DNA from: Calothrix sp. PCC 7716
Lineage (GTDB): Bacteria; Cyanobacteriota; Cyanobacteriia; Cyanobacteriales; Nostocaceae
Length of the DNA stretch: 64,000 nucleotides
NCBI RefSeq assembly: GCF_019977735.1
Contig: NZ_AP025018.1
Location: forward strand, 4,402,001 to 4,466,000
Direction of reading: 5' to 3'
Made by a program: the position numbers and the translations under genes. Positions 35,720 through 45,946 of the stretch are shown one piece after another. Within the stretch, counting starts at the first letter, position 1, and each line of letters opens with the position of its first letter. A model generated the notes under the pieces. The model made no database searches. It was not told the origin of the DNA and saw only the letters and a list, made by a program, of their open reading frames with translations.

Positions 35720-37939
35720 ATGGGCAAGGTAGTCGGCATTGACCTGGGTACAACCAACTCAGTTGTTGCTGTCATGGAGGGTGGCAAGCCGGTGGTGATT
35801 GCCAATGCTGAAGGAACACGTACAACCCCCTCCGTTGTTGGCTTTAGCAAAGACGGTGAACGAGTTGTTGGACAAATGGCACGGCGCCAAACCGTTCTAA
35901 ACCCACAAAATACATATTTCGCAGTTAAGCGGTTTATTGGACGTAAGTATTCTGAGCTTAGTCCCGAATCGAAGCGCGTTCCTTACACAATTCGTAAAGA
36001 CGAAGTTAGTAATATCAAAATTGTATGTCCCAGGTTGAGTAAAGATTTCTCTCCCGAAGAAATTTCATCAATGATTTTGAAGAAATTGGCAGACGATGCT
36101 AGTCGCTATTTGGGAGAAAAAGTAACTGGTGCAGTTATTACAGTTCCTGCTTATTTTAACGATTCGCAGCGCCAAGCTACGCGCGATGCTGGCAGAATCG
36201 CAGGTTTGGACGTTTTAAGAATTCTCAACGAGCCAACCGCCGCATCTTTAGCTTACGGTTTAGATAAAGGTCGTAGCGAGACTATCTTGGTGTTTGACTT
36301 GGGTGGTGGTACTTTTGATGTTTCGGTGCTGGAAGTTGGGGATGGTGTTTTTGAGGTAAAGTCCACCAGTGGAGATACTCAGCTAGGTGGTAATGATTTT
36401 GATAAGAAAATAGTTGATTGGCTGGCTGCAAAATTTGAAGAAGAACACGGTGTAGATTTACGACGCAGTGACCGCCAAGCTTTACAGCGTTTACTCGAAG
36501 GCGCCGAGAAAGCCAAAATCGAACTTTCTGCCGTTAGTGTTACTGATATTAATTTACCCTTTATTACCGCTACCGAAGATGGTCCTCAGCACATTGAAAC
36601 ACGGTTAACTCGTTCTGAATTTGAAGGGTTATGTGAAGATTTATTAATGCGAGTACGAACACCTGTTAAACGTGCGCTCAAAGATGCTGGTTTGCGTCCT
36701 GATGATATCGATGAAGTGGTATTAGTGGGTGGAAGTACGCGGATGCCAATGGTAAAAAGGTTAGTCGAAGATTTAATTGGTATTGAAGCCAATGAAAATG
36801 TTAACCCTGATGAAGTTGTGGCAATAGGCGCCGCTATTCAAGCTGGTATTATTGGCGGTGAACTTAAAGATGTCTTACTACTTGATGTCACACCATTATC
36901 CATAGGGTTAGAAACAATAGGTGGTGTTGCCAAGAAATTAATTCCCCGCAATACTACAATTCCCGTTCGTCGTTCGGATATTTTCTCCACATCCGAAAAT
37001 AATCAAAACACTGTGGAAATTCACGTAGTTCAAGGTGAGCGAGAAATGGCAGGAGATAATAAATCCCTTGGTCGTTTCAAGCTTTATGGTATTCCTCCAG
37101 CACCGCGCGGTATTCCCCAAGTACAAGTATCTTTTGATATCGATGCTAACGGTATATTACAGGTAACAGCCCTCGACCGCACGACTGGACGCGAACAAAG
37201 TATAACTATTCAAGGCGCCTCGACATTGAGCGAGTCAGAAATTACCCAAGCTATTCGCGAGGCCGAGAAATTCGCCGAAACCGACCGTCAACGTAAAGAA
37301 AAAGTCGAAAAGCGTACTCGTGCTGAAGCATTGATTTTACAAGCAGAACGTCAACTGCGAGAAGTCGCTTTAGATTTTGGAATGCAGTTTGCCCGCAGTC
37401 GGCGCCAGCGTATTGATAATATATGTCGTGAACTGCGTGAAGCATTGCAAGCAAACGACGACCGAGGTATCGACCAGTCCTACGCTGACCTTCAAGATGC
37501 ATTGTCCGAATTGAACCGCGAAGTGCGCGCGTACTATGCGGATGACGAAGATGATGATTTGTTCGGCACCATTCGCGACATCTTTACAGGTGGCGATAAA
37601 GACGACCGAGATAACCGTGATTATGGTAGGGACTATGGTCGAGACTCTAACCGTGATTATGGTAGGGACTATGGTCGAGACTCTAACCGTGATTACGGTA
37701 GAGACTATGGTCGTGATTCTAACCGTGATTATGGTCGTGATTCAAATCGTGATTATGGACGTGATTATGGTCGAGACCCTGACCGTGATTATGGTTCTTC
37801 TGGAAGAAATTCTGATAGAGATTCAAGAAATGATTACGGTAGAGGAGGACGTTCGGACTTTGGTAAACCTCCTGACTCGCGTCGTGACCGTCCAAGCTAT
37901 CGAGATAACTGGGATGATGACGATGATGATTGGCTGTAA
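35720..37939 (+). CDS. dnaK: Hsp70 chaperone DnaK (DnaK3-type) with Arg/Asp/Tyr-rich tail
   Basis: 739-residue Hsp70. The ATPase domain begins [20 protein letters not shown] and contains [15 protein letters not shown] and [20 protein letters not shown]. The substrate domain contains [18 protein letters not shown]. Residues about 634-700 are a repeat of [12 protein letters not shown] units encoded by near-identical DNA repeats, ending in [11 protein letters not shown] instead of EEVD/EEK. An extended C-terminus and a downstream dnaJ gene fit the cyanobacterial DnaK3 type, which is membrane/thylakoid-associated in Synechocystis. AGGAGA precedes the ATG. No CIRCE element was seen. A GGCGGG/CCCGCC terminator follows. 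Confidence 0.93.
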   Translation: MGKVVGIDLGTTNSVVAVMEGGKPVVIANAEGTRTTPSVVGFSKDGERVVGQMARRQTVLNPQNTYFAVKRFIGRKYSELSPESKRVPYTIRKDEVSNIKIVCPRLSKDFSPEEISSMILKKLADDASRYLGEKVTGAVITVPAYFNDSQRQATRDAGRIAGLDVLRILNEPTAASLAYGLDKGRSETILVFDLGGGTFDVSVLEVGDGVFEVKSTSGDTQLGGNDFDKKIVDWLAAKFEEEHGVDLRRSDRQALQRLLEGAEKAKIELSAVSVTDINLPFITATEDGPQHIETRLTRSEFEGLCEDLLMRVRTPVKRALKDAGLRPDDIDEVVLVGGSTRMPMVKRLVEDLIGIEANENVNPDEVVAIGAAIQAGIIGGELKDVLLLDVTPLSIGLETIGGVAKKLIPRNTTIPVRRSDIFSTSENNQNTVEIHVVQGEREMAGDNKSLGRFKLYGIPPAPRGIPQVQVSFDIDANGILQVTALDRTTGREQSITIQGASTLSESEITQAIREAEKFAETDRQRKEKVEKRTRAEALILQAERQLREVALDFGMQFARSRRQRIDNICRELREALQANDDRGIDQSYADLQDALSELNREVRAYYADDEDDDLFGTIRDIFTGGDKDDRDNRDYGRDYGRDSNRDYGRDYGRDSNRDYGRDYGRDSNRDYGRDSNRDYGRDYGRDPDRDYGSSGRNSDRDSRNDYGRGGRSDFGKPPDSRRDRPSYRDNWDDDDDDWL
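37618..37800 (+). repeat. Coding tandem repeats in dnaK tail
   Basis: Blocks such as GATTATGGTAGGGACTATGG and TCGAGACTCTAACCGTGATT recur at least three times with few differences. They encode RDYGRD and SNRDYG. Near-identity at the DNA level suggests recent expansion by slippage. Confidence 0.85.
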
Positions 37940-37951
37940 TTATAGAGTGAT

Positions 37952-37970
37952 GGCGGGTTTTCCCGCCTTT
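37952..37970 (+). terminator. Rho-independent terminator after dnaK
   Basis: GGCGGG (37952-37957), loop TTTT, CCCGCC (37962-37967), then TTT. It is 12 bases past the dnaK stop and would reduce read-through into dnaJ at 38131. Confidence 0.7.
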
Positions 37971-38130
37971 ACGTTATATTAACTATCTGCTACTCGTTAA
38001 TTATGTAGTAATTCGATGCTACGTAATGAATTTTTAATCCTGAACGAGTAAAACTTTATAGTCTTTATTTATTGGTCTGATTATTAGTCTGAATAGAAAA
38101 ATCGCTCATAAATTAGCTAAACACCTAATT

Positions 38131-39126
38131 ATGTCACTCAATTTGCAGAATTTTCGAGATTATTACGAAATTTTAGGAGTATCCAAAGATGCCTCATATG
38201 AAGATATTAGGAAAGCTTATCGCAAATTAGCGCTTCAATTTCATCCTGACCGCAATCAAGGAAATGAGCAAGCCGCAGAAAAATTTAAAGATATTAATGA
38301 AGCTAAAGAAGTTCTTTTAGACGAAGTTCGACGCGCACAGTACGACGAATATTGTCGTCATTGGAAGCAAAAGGGTTTTACAAGCAAAACTCCAAAAAGT
38401 GCCAGTTGGTCCGGTAGTAATAAAAATAATCGTAGTAGTAATACTGTAGACCCTGGTCAATACAGTAGTTTTGATGATTTTATCAACCAAGTTATTGGTG
38501 TTGGCGCCACTAGTAAAGAAACAAGAACACCTTCTAACGGCTACACAAATGGTAGCAGCGACCCGTTTCGCAATACAACTCGCAAAGTATCTTACAACGC
38601 AAAGGAACGACCACAGCGTCGTGATATCGAAGCGCGTTTAACTATTCCACTCAGTAAAGCTTATCAAGGTGGTTTAGAACGAATTCGTCTTGAAGATGGA
38701 CGCTCGTTGGAAGTAAATATGCCTGCTGGGATGGTGACAGGTCAAACGATTCGACTACGTGACCAAGGTATAAACGGCGGTGATTTGTACTTAAAAATAA
38801 CAGTTGAGCCAAGTTCACAATTTAAACTTGAAGGTTTAAATATATTGTGCCAAGTCCCGGTTACTCCTAGTGAAGCTGTTTTAGGTGGGCAAATAGAGGC
38901 GCCAACGCTAGATGGTCCTGTTAAAATGTCAATACCAAGTGGAGTACGTTCGGGTCAAAGATTTCGTTTAGCTAATAAGGGCTATCCTAACGAAGCTGGT
39001 AAACGTGGAGACCAACTCGTTGAAATTCAGATTGTCACTCCTAGAACTATCAGCGACCAAGAACGCGAACTGTATGAAAAGTTACGCCAAATTGAGACTT
39101 TTAAACCACGTGCTGACTTACTTTAA
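38131..39126 (+). CDS. dnaJ: DnaJ family co-chaperone (CbpA-like, no zinc finger)
   Basis: 331 residues. The J domain (residues 8-73) is intact, with HPD in [18 protein letters not shown]. The linker is Asn/Ser-rich, and the C-terminal peptide-binding domain carries [19 protein letters not shown] and [12 protein letters not shown]. There is no Cys-rich zinc-finger domain, so it is a class B (CbpA-like) DnaJ. It activates the ATPase of Hsp70 and delivers substrates. It follows dnaK in the same direction, the usual partner arrangement for dnaK3. The symbol is family-level. Confidence 0.9.
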   Translation: MSLNLQNFRDYYEILGVSKDASYEDIRKAYRKLALQFHPDRNQGNEQAAEKFKDINEAKEVLLDEVRRAQYDEYCRHWKQKGFTSKTPKSASWSGSNKNNRSSNTVDPGQYSSFDDFINQVIGVGATSKETRTPSNGYTNGSSDPFRNTTRKVSYNAKERPQRRDIEARLTIPLSKAYQGGLERIRLEDGRSLEVNMPAGMVTGQTIRLRDQGINGGDLYLKITVEPSSQFKLEGLNILCQVPVTPSEAVLGGQIEAPTLDGPVKMSIPSGVRSGQRFRLANKGYPNEAGKRGDQLVEIQIVTPRTISDQERELYEKLRQIETFKPRADLL

Positions 39127-39131
39127 TGCCA

Positions 39132-40691
39132 TCAAAAAGTGAAAGTGGTTCTTACGGCGCCAATTACAACATCATCATTGTTAGAGTTATGGTCAGGCGC
39201 CGTCAACCAAATTAATCCAGGTGTAATAGTAATATTATCAGTGAGTCGGTATTGGTAAAAAGCCTCTAAATGATATGAAGTGTCTTTGTCTGGAGATAGT
39301 TCGTTAATACTGGAACTTGTTACTTTTGGTTCCATACCTAAAATAATCCCTACTAAACTTCCTTCTTTACCCAAATCAGGGAATGTTAAAGTTAGTGCAT
39401 AGTTCCAAATGTCAGCACTTCCACGGTCAATTGTACCTGCTGCTGTTGAAAGGTTGCGAGTGTTAGTATAGCCAACCCAGCCACCTAAAACAAATTTATC
39501 GCTAATCCCCAAAGATGCTTGTACACCATATGAATTACTAATAATTGGCACTCCTAGTTTTGATAATGGATTTGCTTGATTGCTACCTGTTCCTGTTTCT
39601 TGGTTGTAGGAATTAATATAAGTTAAGCCAACACTTGAACGTTTACTTGGCTTAAAAGTTAACTGTGTTAAAAAGCCATAACCTCCGTTAAACAAACCAT
39701 TTTTAGCTGTGGAATCATTTGCATCGTCTGCTAAATAACCCAAACTTAGTTCCAAAACCTCACCAAATTCGTGGGTAATTCCTAATCCTGCACCATCTAA
39801 ATGGTAATAAATTGGGTTTCGCGTACCAAACCTCGATAAGGCGCCAAACGCAGCTTCTCCATCTAATATATTAACTGTATCGGTTATTTCTTCGGCATCA
39901 CCTTCATTTGCAATCGCGATAACAGAAGTTTTTTCACCTAGCGGGAACTCATACGCAAGTAAGTTAATAACAGCATCAGTTGTACCATCATCTCTGGTAA
40001 AGGAAAAGCGACCTTCGGGTGTACCAATGTTTGGATTAAGTAAATTATTGGCTTGAATTCTAGTTGTGAGTAAATCTTTTCCAGTAAAACTGGTTTCAAA
40101 ATTAAGACGCGCGCGCAATCCTAAAGTTGTATTATTTTTAACGTCTTCACCATTAACTGTATTAGCTGCCAGCACATCAGTCAATGCCATGATGACTTCA
40201 CCATCAAGTTTAGTCGTTGTAGAAAATTGTGAAGCTTCCAACTGAGTCGTTTTGGTTTCTAATACATCTACGCGACCTCGCAATGTCGATAATTCAGTTG
40301 CAAACTCTTCTTGTAACCGTTGCAACGTCACTAAATCTTCTTTACGTACTAAATCGGTAGTCGCAGTAGTAATTAGCTCATTTACTCTATCTAAACAAGC
40401 ATTTACACCAGCAGCAAACTCGTAGCGTGTCATTGCTCGATTACCTCGGTAGGTGCTATTAGGATAACCAGCAATACAACCATAACGTTCCACCAATGAC
40501 TGTAGAGACTGAAATGCCCAATCAGTAGCTTGTACGTCTGATAGTTGGGATACTGAAGTTACTTGCTCGGCACTTACTGATTGAATATTAGTGCCATGAT
40601 TAGCATTTGCAGAAGTACTGTAAGCAAGCATCCAAAAGGCGCCAAAAAATGCTGGAGCAAATTTTGCTGCGCTACAAATTATTTTCACCAT
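39132..40691 (-). CDS. SLH-domain outer-membrane porin (iron uptake porin/OprB-like)
   Basis: 519-residue porin of the cyanobacterial SLH-OprB family (SomA-like). Signal peptide MVKIICSAAKFAPAFFGAFW, cleaved near SANA. The SLH domain (residues about 50-115) contains VSQLSDVQATDWAFQSLQSL and CIAGYPNSTYRGNRAMTRYE. A coiled coil (about 120-160) follows, then a barrel ending in the terminal Phe typical of outer-membrane proteins (VRTTFTF). It is a diffusion channel bound to peptidoglycan-linked polysaccharide. It converges with dnaJ with only 5 bases between stops. Confidence 0.9.
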   Translation of the reverse strand: MVKIICSAAKFAPAFFGAFWMLAYSTSANANHGTNIQSVSAEQVTSVSQLSDVQATDWAFQSLQSLVERYGCIAGYPNSTYRGNRAMTRYEFAAGVNACLDRVNELITTATTDLVRKEDLVTLQRLQEEFATELSTLRGRVDVLETKTTQLEASQFSTTTKLDGEVIMALTDVLAANTVNGEDVKNNTTLGLRARLNFETSFTGKDLLTTRIQANNLLNPNIGTPEGRFSFTRDDGTTDAVINLLAYEFPLGEKTSVIAIANEGDAEEITDTVNILDGEAAFGALSRFGTRNPIYYHLDGAGLGITHEFGEVLELSLGYLADDANDSTAKNGLFNGGYGFLTQLTFKPSKRSSVGLTYINSYNQETGTGSNQANPLSKLGVPIISNSYGVQASLGISDKFVLGGWVGYTNTRNLSTAAGTIDRGSADIWNYALTLTFPDLGKEGSLVGIILGMEPKVTSSSINELSPDKDTSYHLEAFYQYRLTDNITITPGLIWLTAPDHNSNNDDVVIGAVRTTFTF

Positions 40692-41343
40692 TTTAGCTTT
40701 ATGTCTGTTAAATACACTTATACGAAAATAGCTGCTTGTTTATTGCCTTGTCAAATTTATAGCAGTCTAAATTATTTACGATAAATCATCATTTTAAGCA
40801 AAATAGATGTTATTAGGATTTTTCTACGTGATTTTAATTGTATATATTTTTTTGAACACTTTTCATACGTAATTATACTTAATATGCGATTACTGCATAA
40901 AATTTTATCTAGTTATCGTATTCAATGAATAGTTTTATGATATAAACAGGACTTACGTAAAAATTCTATAAACCTGGAATATGTGTCGATAATTTGTGAT
41001 AGAAACCAGGTTTCTGTGCGTAAGTCCTAATAGAGAAGAAATAAAGTTTTGATTTTTGTAAAATTTAAAATTATGATATTGCTAGAGATAGATATTTAAA
41101 ACTTATAAAGTAAGTGTAAAAATAGTAATCATTAAAACACTAAAGAATTTCACCTAAATTCTATTGTTGTTACAAAACTTAATAGATAGAGAATAATAGT
41201 TACAAAGTGCTTCTCTATTTAGTGAGCTACGCCAATTATATTACAGTATCAGTATCGTGCCCTTGCCATATTGAAGCTGTCTTAACGGCATATTTTACCT
41301 CACACAATTGACAACCACTACACAAGATTAAATAAAAATAAGA
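40692..41343. other. Intergenic region with an 81-bp inverted-repeat element
   Basis: About 650 bases without a gene, AT-rich. It contains the 81-bp element described at 40948-41028 and a copy of AGAAACCWGGTTTCT inside it. Promoters of the porin gene (left side) and histidine kinase gene (right side) must be here but are not obvious. Confidence 0.6.
40948..41028. mobile_element. 81-bp MITE-like element with AGGACTTACG inverted ends
   Basis: Perfect 10-bp terminal inverted repeats AGGACTTACG (40948-40957) and CGTAAGTCCT (41019-41028) bound an 81-bp segment. That segment carries the 15-bp palindrome AGAAACCAGGTTTCT at 41001-41015. It is short and carries no gene, so if mobile it would depend on a transposase in trans. 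No target duplication was confirmed. Confidence 0.5.
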
Positions 41344-43182
41344 ATGATTATCAATAATTTTAATAAATGGTTTACAAAACTGAAAGTTGGGCAAAAAATC
41401 AGCTTTGGCTATGCGATTAGTTTGGGGTTAGTGATTGTTGGTACAGTGTCAGGATTAGGGATGACACACTATTATCAATATCAAGCCCAAGCTATTGAAG
41501 AAGATGCGTTAGAAGAATATCAACTTTTAACCCGCTTGCAAATTGACTTACTGCAAATACGCGCACGGGAAAATGAATTTCTTCTCTTGCTGCAAAAACC
41601 TGAAGAATTAAAGAAACAGTATATAATCTTTTTACAGTACCACTCAGATTTTAAACAGGCATGGGAAGATTTTGAAGAATCAGAGGGAGCAACAAAGGGT
41701 GAAGAAAACGAATTACCAGGTGAAGCCGAGGGAAGAAGAAGATTTATTCATAAATATGGAGATTTAACGGAAACTTATTTGAAAAATCTTGATGAGCTTT
41801 TGCAAAAAATTAATCTTGCCGAGTTCAAACTAGAAAATACTAAAAAAGTTCGTACACAACTTCAGAAATTTGATGAAAATCCTGCAAGTTTGCAGATGAA
41901 TGGATTCTCAGAGGATTTAATTGAATTAATAAAATTTGCAGATACTGAATATGACATGGCACAGACTACTATGGAATATGCCAGGAAGTTACAGTTACAA
42001 ATTATTGTAATCATTTTGCTGCTTTCGGGAGTCATTGCGCTAGTTTTAAAAGTTGCCACAACACGTGCTATTGCTTACCCAATTCAAACCCTTACCAAAA
42101 TATCTCAGCAAACTATCCGGGAGTCAAATTTCGATTTGCAAGTTCCGATTAAAAGCGATGATGAAGTCGGTGTACTATCTTCTTCATTTAATCAACTAAT
42201 AACTCGTGTAAAAGAACTCTTGGAACAACAACAAGAAGCAAACGATAAATTGGAGTTAATTAACCACACTTTAGAACAAACAGTTGCAGATAGAACTAAA
42301 GAGTTAACGAAAAAAAATGAGATTCTTTTGAAAGTCGTCAAAGAATTGCACGACACTCAAGCCCATATGGTGCAGAGTGAAAAAATGTCAGCATTGGGTC
42401 AGATGATAGCAGGAGTTGCACATGAAATCAACAATCCAGTCAATTTTGTTCATGCCAATCTTGATTATATTGACGAATATACTCAAAGCTTATTGCAGTT
42501 AATACATGCATATCAGCAAAATTATCCAAATCCATCACAAGTTGTTCAAGATGTAGCCAATACGATTGAACTAGACTTTCTCATGGAAGATTTAGATAAA
42601 ATTATTAACTCGATGAAAGTTGGTACAAATCGTATTCGTGATATAGTTGTGAGCTTACGTAGCTTTTCCCGCTTAGATGAAGCTGAACTAAAAGCTGTAG
42701 ATTTACACGAAGGTATAGACAATACCTTAATGATTTTAAACCACCGCCTCAAAGCACAAGCTCATCGTCCCATTATTGAAGTTGTCAAAGAATATGGTGA
42801 ACTACCTTTCGTTGAGTGTTATGCAGGACAGATAAATCAGGTGTTTATGAATCTACTTTCTAATGCCATCGACGCACTGGAAGAGTCAGCCGTTAACAAC
42901 AAAAAATTAACAATTTGGATTAATACCCAACTTAGTAAAGAAAAAGAAAATTATATATTAATTACAATCGCTGATAATGGCTCAGGTATTCCAGAAGATA
43001 TTCGTGCAAAATTGTTTGACCCATTTTTTACTACCAAACCAGTTGGTAAAGGAACGGGCTTAGGTTTATCTATTAGCTATCAAATTATCACAGAAAAGCA
43101 TCGCGGAAGAATTTGGTGTGAATCGGCGCCAAGTCAAGGAACAAAGTTTATGGTTGAGATTCCTGTATCATCCCTCTGTTAA
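41344..43182 (+). CDS. Membrane sensor histidine kinase
   Basis: 612 residues. TM1 is about residues 21-41 and TM2 about 219-236, bounding an extracytoplasmic helical sensor of about 175 residues. A HAMP domain follows ([19 protein letters not shown]), then a coiled coil ([20 protein letters not shown]). The phosphoacceptor is His360 in [13 protein letters not shown]. The ATPase domain has N box [21 protein letters not shown] and [13 protein letters not shown]. It phosphorylates an unknown response regulator; none is adjacent. The ATG at 41344 has no clear ribosome-binding site. Confidence 0.92.
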   Translation: MIINNFNKWFTKLKVGQKISFGYAISLGLVIVGTVSGLGMTHYYQYQAQAIEEDALEEYQLLTRLQIDLLQIRARENEFLLLLQKPEELKKQYIIFLQYHSDFKQAWEDFEESEGATKGEENELPGEAEGRRRFIHKYGDLTETYLKNLDELLQKINLAEFKLENTKKVRTQLQKFDENPASLQMNGFSEDLIELIKFADTEYDMAQTTMEYARKLQLQIIVIILLLSGVIALVLKVATTRAIAYPIQTLTKISQQTIRESNFDLQVPIKSDDEVGVLSSSFNQLITRVKELLEQQQEANDKLELINHTLEQTVADRTKELTKKNEILLKVVKELHDTQAHMVQSEKMSALGQMIAGVAHEINNPVNFVHANLDYIDEYTQSLLQLIHAYQQNYPNPSQVVQDVANTIELDFLMEDLDKIINSMKVGTNRIRDIVVSLRSFSRLDEAELKAVDLHEGIDNTLMILNHRLKAQAHRPIIEVVKEYGELPFVECYAGQINQVFMNLLSNAIDALEESAVNNKKLTIWINTQLSKEKENYILITIADNGSGIPEDIRAKLFDPFFTTKPVGKGTGLGLSISYQIITEKHRGRIWCESAPSQGTKFMVEIPVSSLC

Positions 43183-43250
43183 GCTTTGATGGCTTTAAAA
43201 TAGTAAAAAGTATTGCTATTCATCCACACACGATTCGTACCTGTCGGGAA

Positions 43251-43772
43251 ATGCAACAACATAGCGAACCAACTTATTACGCATTGCTAGGACTGCATCC
43301 AAGTGCGTCAGTAATTGACATTCGACGCGCATATCGTGAACTTAGTAAGCTATACCACCCAGATACTACTGAGTTGCCAGAGAAAGTTGCTACAGCTAAA
43401 TTCCGGGAAATCAATGAAGCTTACGCCACTCTTAGCAGTCCAGAACGACGGTTAAACTACGATTTTAAAATTGGCTATTCGCGTTTTGGGGTTATTCAGG
43501 CGCCTGCCGATTTAAATCGTCCATATAATTCTTACGATTGGAGTAAGTCAGCTTATCTTGACGCTACCGACCGTCCGCTTTCAGGTGGTGAACTTTTTGC
43601 ACTCTTTATTCTGGGACTGACGTTTGTAGGTTGCTTGTTACTTGTTGTTGTAGTCGGTTTAACGCGCGGAGATAGTGCATTTGTTTCTATTAATCAACAA
43701 CCTGTTTCTGTTGAACAAGTTACCAAATTACCTGCATCAACGAAACCACATACATTAAATAGCCGTTTATAA
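43251..43772 (+). CDS. J-domain protein with one membrane segment
   Basis: 173 residues. The J domain (residues 6-70) has an intact HPD in LSKLYHPDTTELPEKV, and is followed by a linker and a transmembrane helix (LFALFILGLTFVGCLLLVVV, residues about 120-140). The J domain faces the cytoplasm if the C-terminus crosses the membrane, so it could recruit Hsp70 to a membrane site. It is followed by DUF3143 at 43844 with 71 bases between; the two are often neighbours in cyanobacteria. Confidence 0.88.
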   Translation: MQQHSEPTYYALLGLHPSASVIDIRRAYRELSKLYHPDTTELPEKVATAKFREINEAYATLSSPERRLNYDFKIGYSRFGVIQAPADLNRPYNSYDWSKSAYLDATDRPLSGGELFALFILGLTFVGCLLLVVVVGLTRGDSAFVSINQQPVSVEQVTKLPASTKPHTLNSRL

Positions 43773-43843
43773 GCTAAAAAAGATAATAATTGTAATATTA
43801 GTGTAGTCACAATACTGGTGTTTTTATCCTCAGTACATAACTT

Positions 43844-44116
43844 ATGTCTCAACTTTCTCCTGACACGCCTTTATACAGTCATCCCTTGCCAGAAATTGAA
43901 CAATGGTTACGCGACCAAGGTTGTGAGCAAGACAAGCGCGAACTACATTGCTGGCGCCTAGAACAAACCAACTGGAATGCGGAATTATGGCTTGATGTCG
44001 AACAAATCACAGTTCGATATATCCAAGCTGGAGAAAATGGGCAAGATATTCAGCGGTCGTTTAAATATTCGCTCTCTCGTCAAGATGTTGAACAAGCAGT
44101 GTTTGCTGGGCCTTAA
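43844..44116 (+). CDS. DUF3143 family protein
   Basis: 90-residue cyanobacterial protein. Recognised from the pattern LYSHPLPEIEQWLRDQGCEQ, then HCWRLEQTNWNAELWLDVEQ and the tail FKYSLSRQDVEQAVFAGP. It has no known function and no membrane segment. It lies downstream of the membrane J-domain gene and may be cotranscribed with it. Its 3' end faces uppS across a bidirectional hairpin. Confidence 0.88.
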   Translation: MSQLSPDTPLYSHPLPEIEQWLRDQGCEQDKRELHCWRLEQTNWNAELWLDVEQITVRYIQAGENGQDIQRSFKYSLSRQDVEQAVFAGP

Positions 44117-44126
44117 TGAGTACCTC

Positions 44127-44151
44127 GTAAGGTGGGCACTGCCCACCCTAC
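44127..44151. repeat. GTGGGCACTGCCCAC palindrome between convergent genes
   Basis: GTAAGGTGGGCACTGCCCAC followed by CCTAC. The hairpin lies in the 37-base gap between the DUF3143 and uppS stops, so it may terminate both. Confidence 0.8.
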
Positions 44152-44153
44152 AA

Positions 44154-44903
44154 TTATGCTTTTCCAAACCGTCGTTCGCGCTTTTGAAAACTTAATAAGG
44201 CACGGTGAAATTCGTCGCGGTCGAAATCGGGCCAAAGTGCGTCTGTAATATATATTTCAGTGTAAGCAATTTGCCATAGCAAAAAGTTGCTAATCCGCAT
44301 TTCCCCGCTTGTGCGAATTAATAAGTCTGGGTCGCCAATGCCAGCTGTATAAAGATGGCTCTCGAAAGTTGCTTCGTCTATTTCGTCCGGTTTAAGCAAA
44401 CCCTGCTCGACTTTTTCAGCAATTGCACGACAAGCTGATAATATTTCTTGTCTACCGCCATAATTGGTGGCGATGGTAAATTTTATACCGCGATTGTTCC
44501 GCGTTTCTTCCATTGCGTCACTGATTTGCTCCTGCAAAGCAGTTGGAAGTGCATTTAAGTTACCAGCAAACTTTATACGTACACTCTCTTTCATCATTTC
44601 GCGCAACTCACTACGCAAAACTACCTGAAATAAAGTCAGTAAAAAATCAACTTCTTCCTGGGGTCGTTTCCAGTTTTCAGTTGAAAAAGCATACGCGGTT
44701 AACGCTTCTATTCCCCAATCATTACAGGTACGTAGTAATTGCTTGAGAGACTCAACCCCGCGTTTGTGACCCATTATACGGGGTAGTCCTCTATGCCTAG
44801 CCCACCGACCATTGCCGTCACAAATCACCGCAACGTGCTTTGGTAATAATTCGCGTTTCAAGTCAGAGGGTAAAACTCGCAGTTCTGTCTGTTGTGCTGT
44901 CAT
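44154..44903 (-). CDS. uppS: Isoprenyl transferase (undecaprenyl diphosphate synthase type)
   Basis: Cis-prenyltransferase of 249 residues that makes the long polyprenyl carrier for cell-wall synthesis. The catalytic Asp29 is in [20 protein letters not shown]. Conserved [23 protein letters not shown] and the C-terminal [20 protein letters not shown] all fit the family. Its start overlaps the stop of cdaA by four bases (ATGA), so it is the second gene of a cdaA-uppS operon. Product chain length is assumed, not read from the sequence. Confidence 0.94.
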   Translation of the reverse strand: MTAQQTELRVLPSDLKRELLPKHVAVICDGNGRWARHRGLPRIMGHKRGVESLKQLLRTCNDWGIEALTAYAFSTENWKRPQEEVDFLLTLFQVVLRSELREMMKESVRIKFAGNLNALPTALQEQISDAMEETRNNRGIKFTIATNYGGRQEILSACRAIAEKVEQGLLKPDEIDEATFESHLYTAGIGDPDLLIRTSGEMRISNFLLWQIAYTEIYITDALWPDFDRDEFHRALLSFQKRERRFGKA

Positions 44904-45820
44904 TTTTTATCCCGAGGAGCGGTCGATGGTAATCCGAGTAATCGTGAAACTACAAAGAGGCTTTTGCTCCGAATTTTTCGCCCCAAACTTAGTAAACCAG
45001 GCGCCACTGCTTCCCGGTCAATAGTAGGTGACAGTTTATCTTCGAGCAACTCTTTTAACTTCGCAATAGTTAATGGTCTATTTAGGTTTCCCCTTTCTGC
45101 CAAAGAAATTGAACCCGTTTCTTCTGATACAACTACACAAATACAATTTTCGACCCGCTCAGTAATACCCATCGCCGCCCGGTGGCGTGTACCCAACTGG
45201 CGCGAGGCTGTGCGTCCCGATAGCGGTAAAATTATACCCGATGCGAGAATCCGAGAGCCACGTACTAATGTAGCACCGTCGTGTAAAAGTGTCTTGGGCT
45301 GAAAAATTGTTTGGATTAGTTCTTTAGAAACTTCAGCATTTAATTTTACTCCGGGCACAGAAAAATCTCTTTCGTCTATTGGACCTGTTGTTTCTATAAT
45401 CAATAGCGCTCCAATCCGACTTTTCGACAATTCTCTAACAGCTTCAACAATTTCATCAATTGTGCTATCTGACTTAGGAAGCGCCAGAGTTGAAGGCTGA
45501 AATAGCTTCTTAAACTCTCCCCGTCCTAATAACTCTAAAAATCGCCGAAACTCAGATTGAAGTGCAACCGCCATTGCCACCGCACAGCCAATCACTAACT
45601 TTTCCAATACAAAATTTAGCAGTTCCAGCCCCCACTGATGCGACAAAGCTGAAGCTAGCATTAAGATTACAAATCCCAGTACCATCCGCAGCGTTCGCCG
45701 TTCGTTAATTAGAACCAGCATCATATAAGTCAGTGCCAGTACTAACAAAATATCCAGAGTCTTTAGTAGCAAGGACTGCGACCATCCCGCTATCAGCCAT
45801 TGCTTCCACCAATCTCTCAT
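44900..45820 (-). CDS. cdaA: Diadenylate cyclase CdaA
   Basis: 306 residues. Three hydrophobic N-terminal helices (residues about 20-40, 43-60 and 75-88) anchor a cytoplasmic DAC domain. Its motifs DGA (181-183 in [11 protein letters not shown]) and RHR (212-214 in [11 protein letters not shown]) are intact. It makes cyclic di-AMP from two ATP, a second messenger for potassium and osmotic control. It is translationally coupled to uppS. The common partner gene cdaR does not follow. A ComFB-like protein at 20096 could be a reader, which is only a suggestion. Confidence 0.95.
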   Translation of the reverse strand: MRDWWKQWLIAGWSQSLLLKTLDILLVLALTYMMLVLINERRTLRMVLGFVILMLASALSHQWGLELLNFVLEKLVIGCAVAMAVALQSEFRRFLELLGRGEFKKLFQPSTLALPKSDSTIDEIVEAVRELSKSRIGALLIIETTGPIDERDFSVPGVKLNAEVSKELIQTIFQPKTLLHDGATLVRGSRILASGIILPLSGRTASRQLGTRHRAAMGITERVENCICVVVSEETGSISLAERGNLNRPLTIAKLKELLEDKLSPTIDREAVAPGLLSLGRKIRSKSLFVVSRLLGLPSTAPRDKK

Positions 45821-45870
45821 GACATCTGGAAATGTACTACTCTGCCTTTAATTAGTTAAAAGTTGTAGTA

Positions 45871-45941
45871 GTAGGGTGGGCACTGCCCACCTTACTAGAA
45901 ACTCCTAACTCTTGTAGAGACGTGACATGTCACGTCTCTAC
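45871..45941. repeat. Two adjacent dispersed palindromes (GTGGGCA and GTAGAGAC types)
   Basis: GTAGGGTGGGCACTGCCCAC then CTTAC (45871-45895), and a perfect 28-bp GTAGAGAC/GTCTCTAC palindrome with core GTGACATGTCAC (45914-45941). They sit between cdaA and lysA, the second ending 5 bases before the lysA stop. Either could end lysA transcription. Confidence 0.85.
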
Positions 45942-45946
45942 ATTTT

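Noticed and set aside
35562-35720. CIRCE operator upstream of dnaK
   Set aside because: No TTAGCACTC-N9-GAGTGCTAA pattern or close variant was found.
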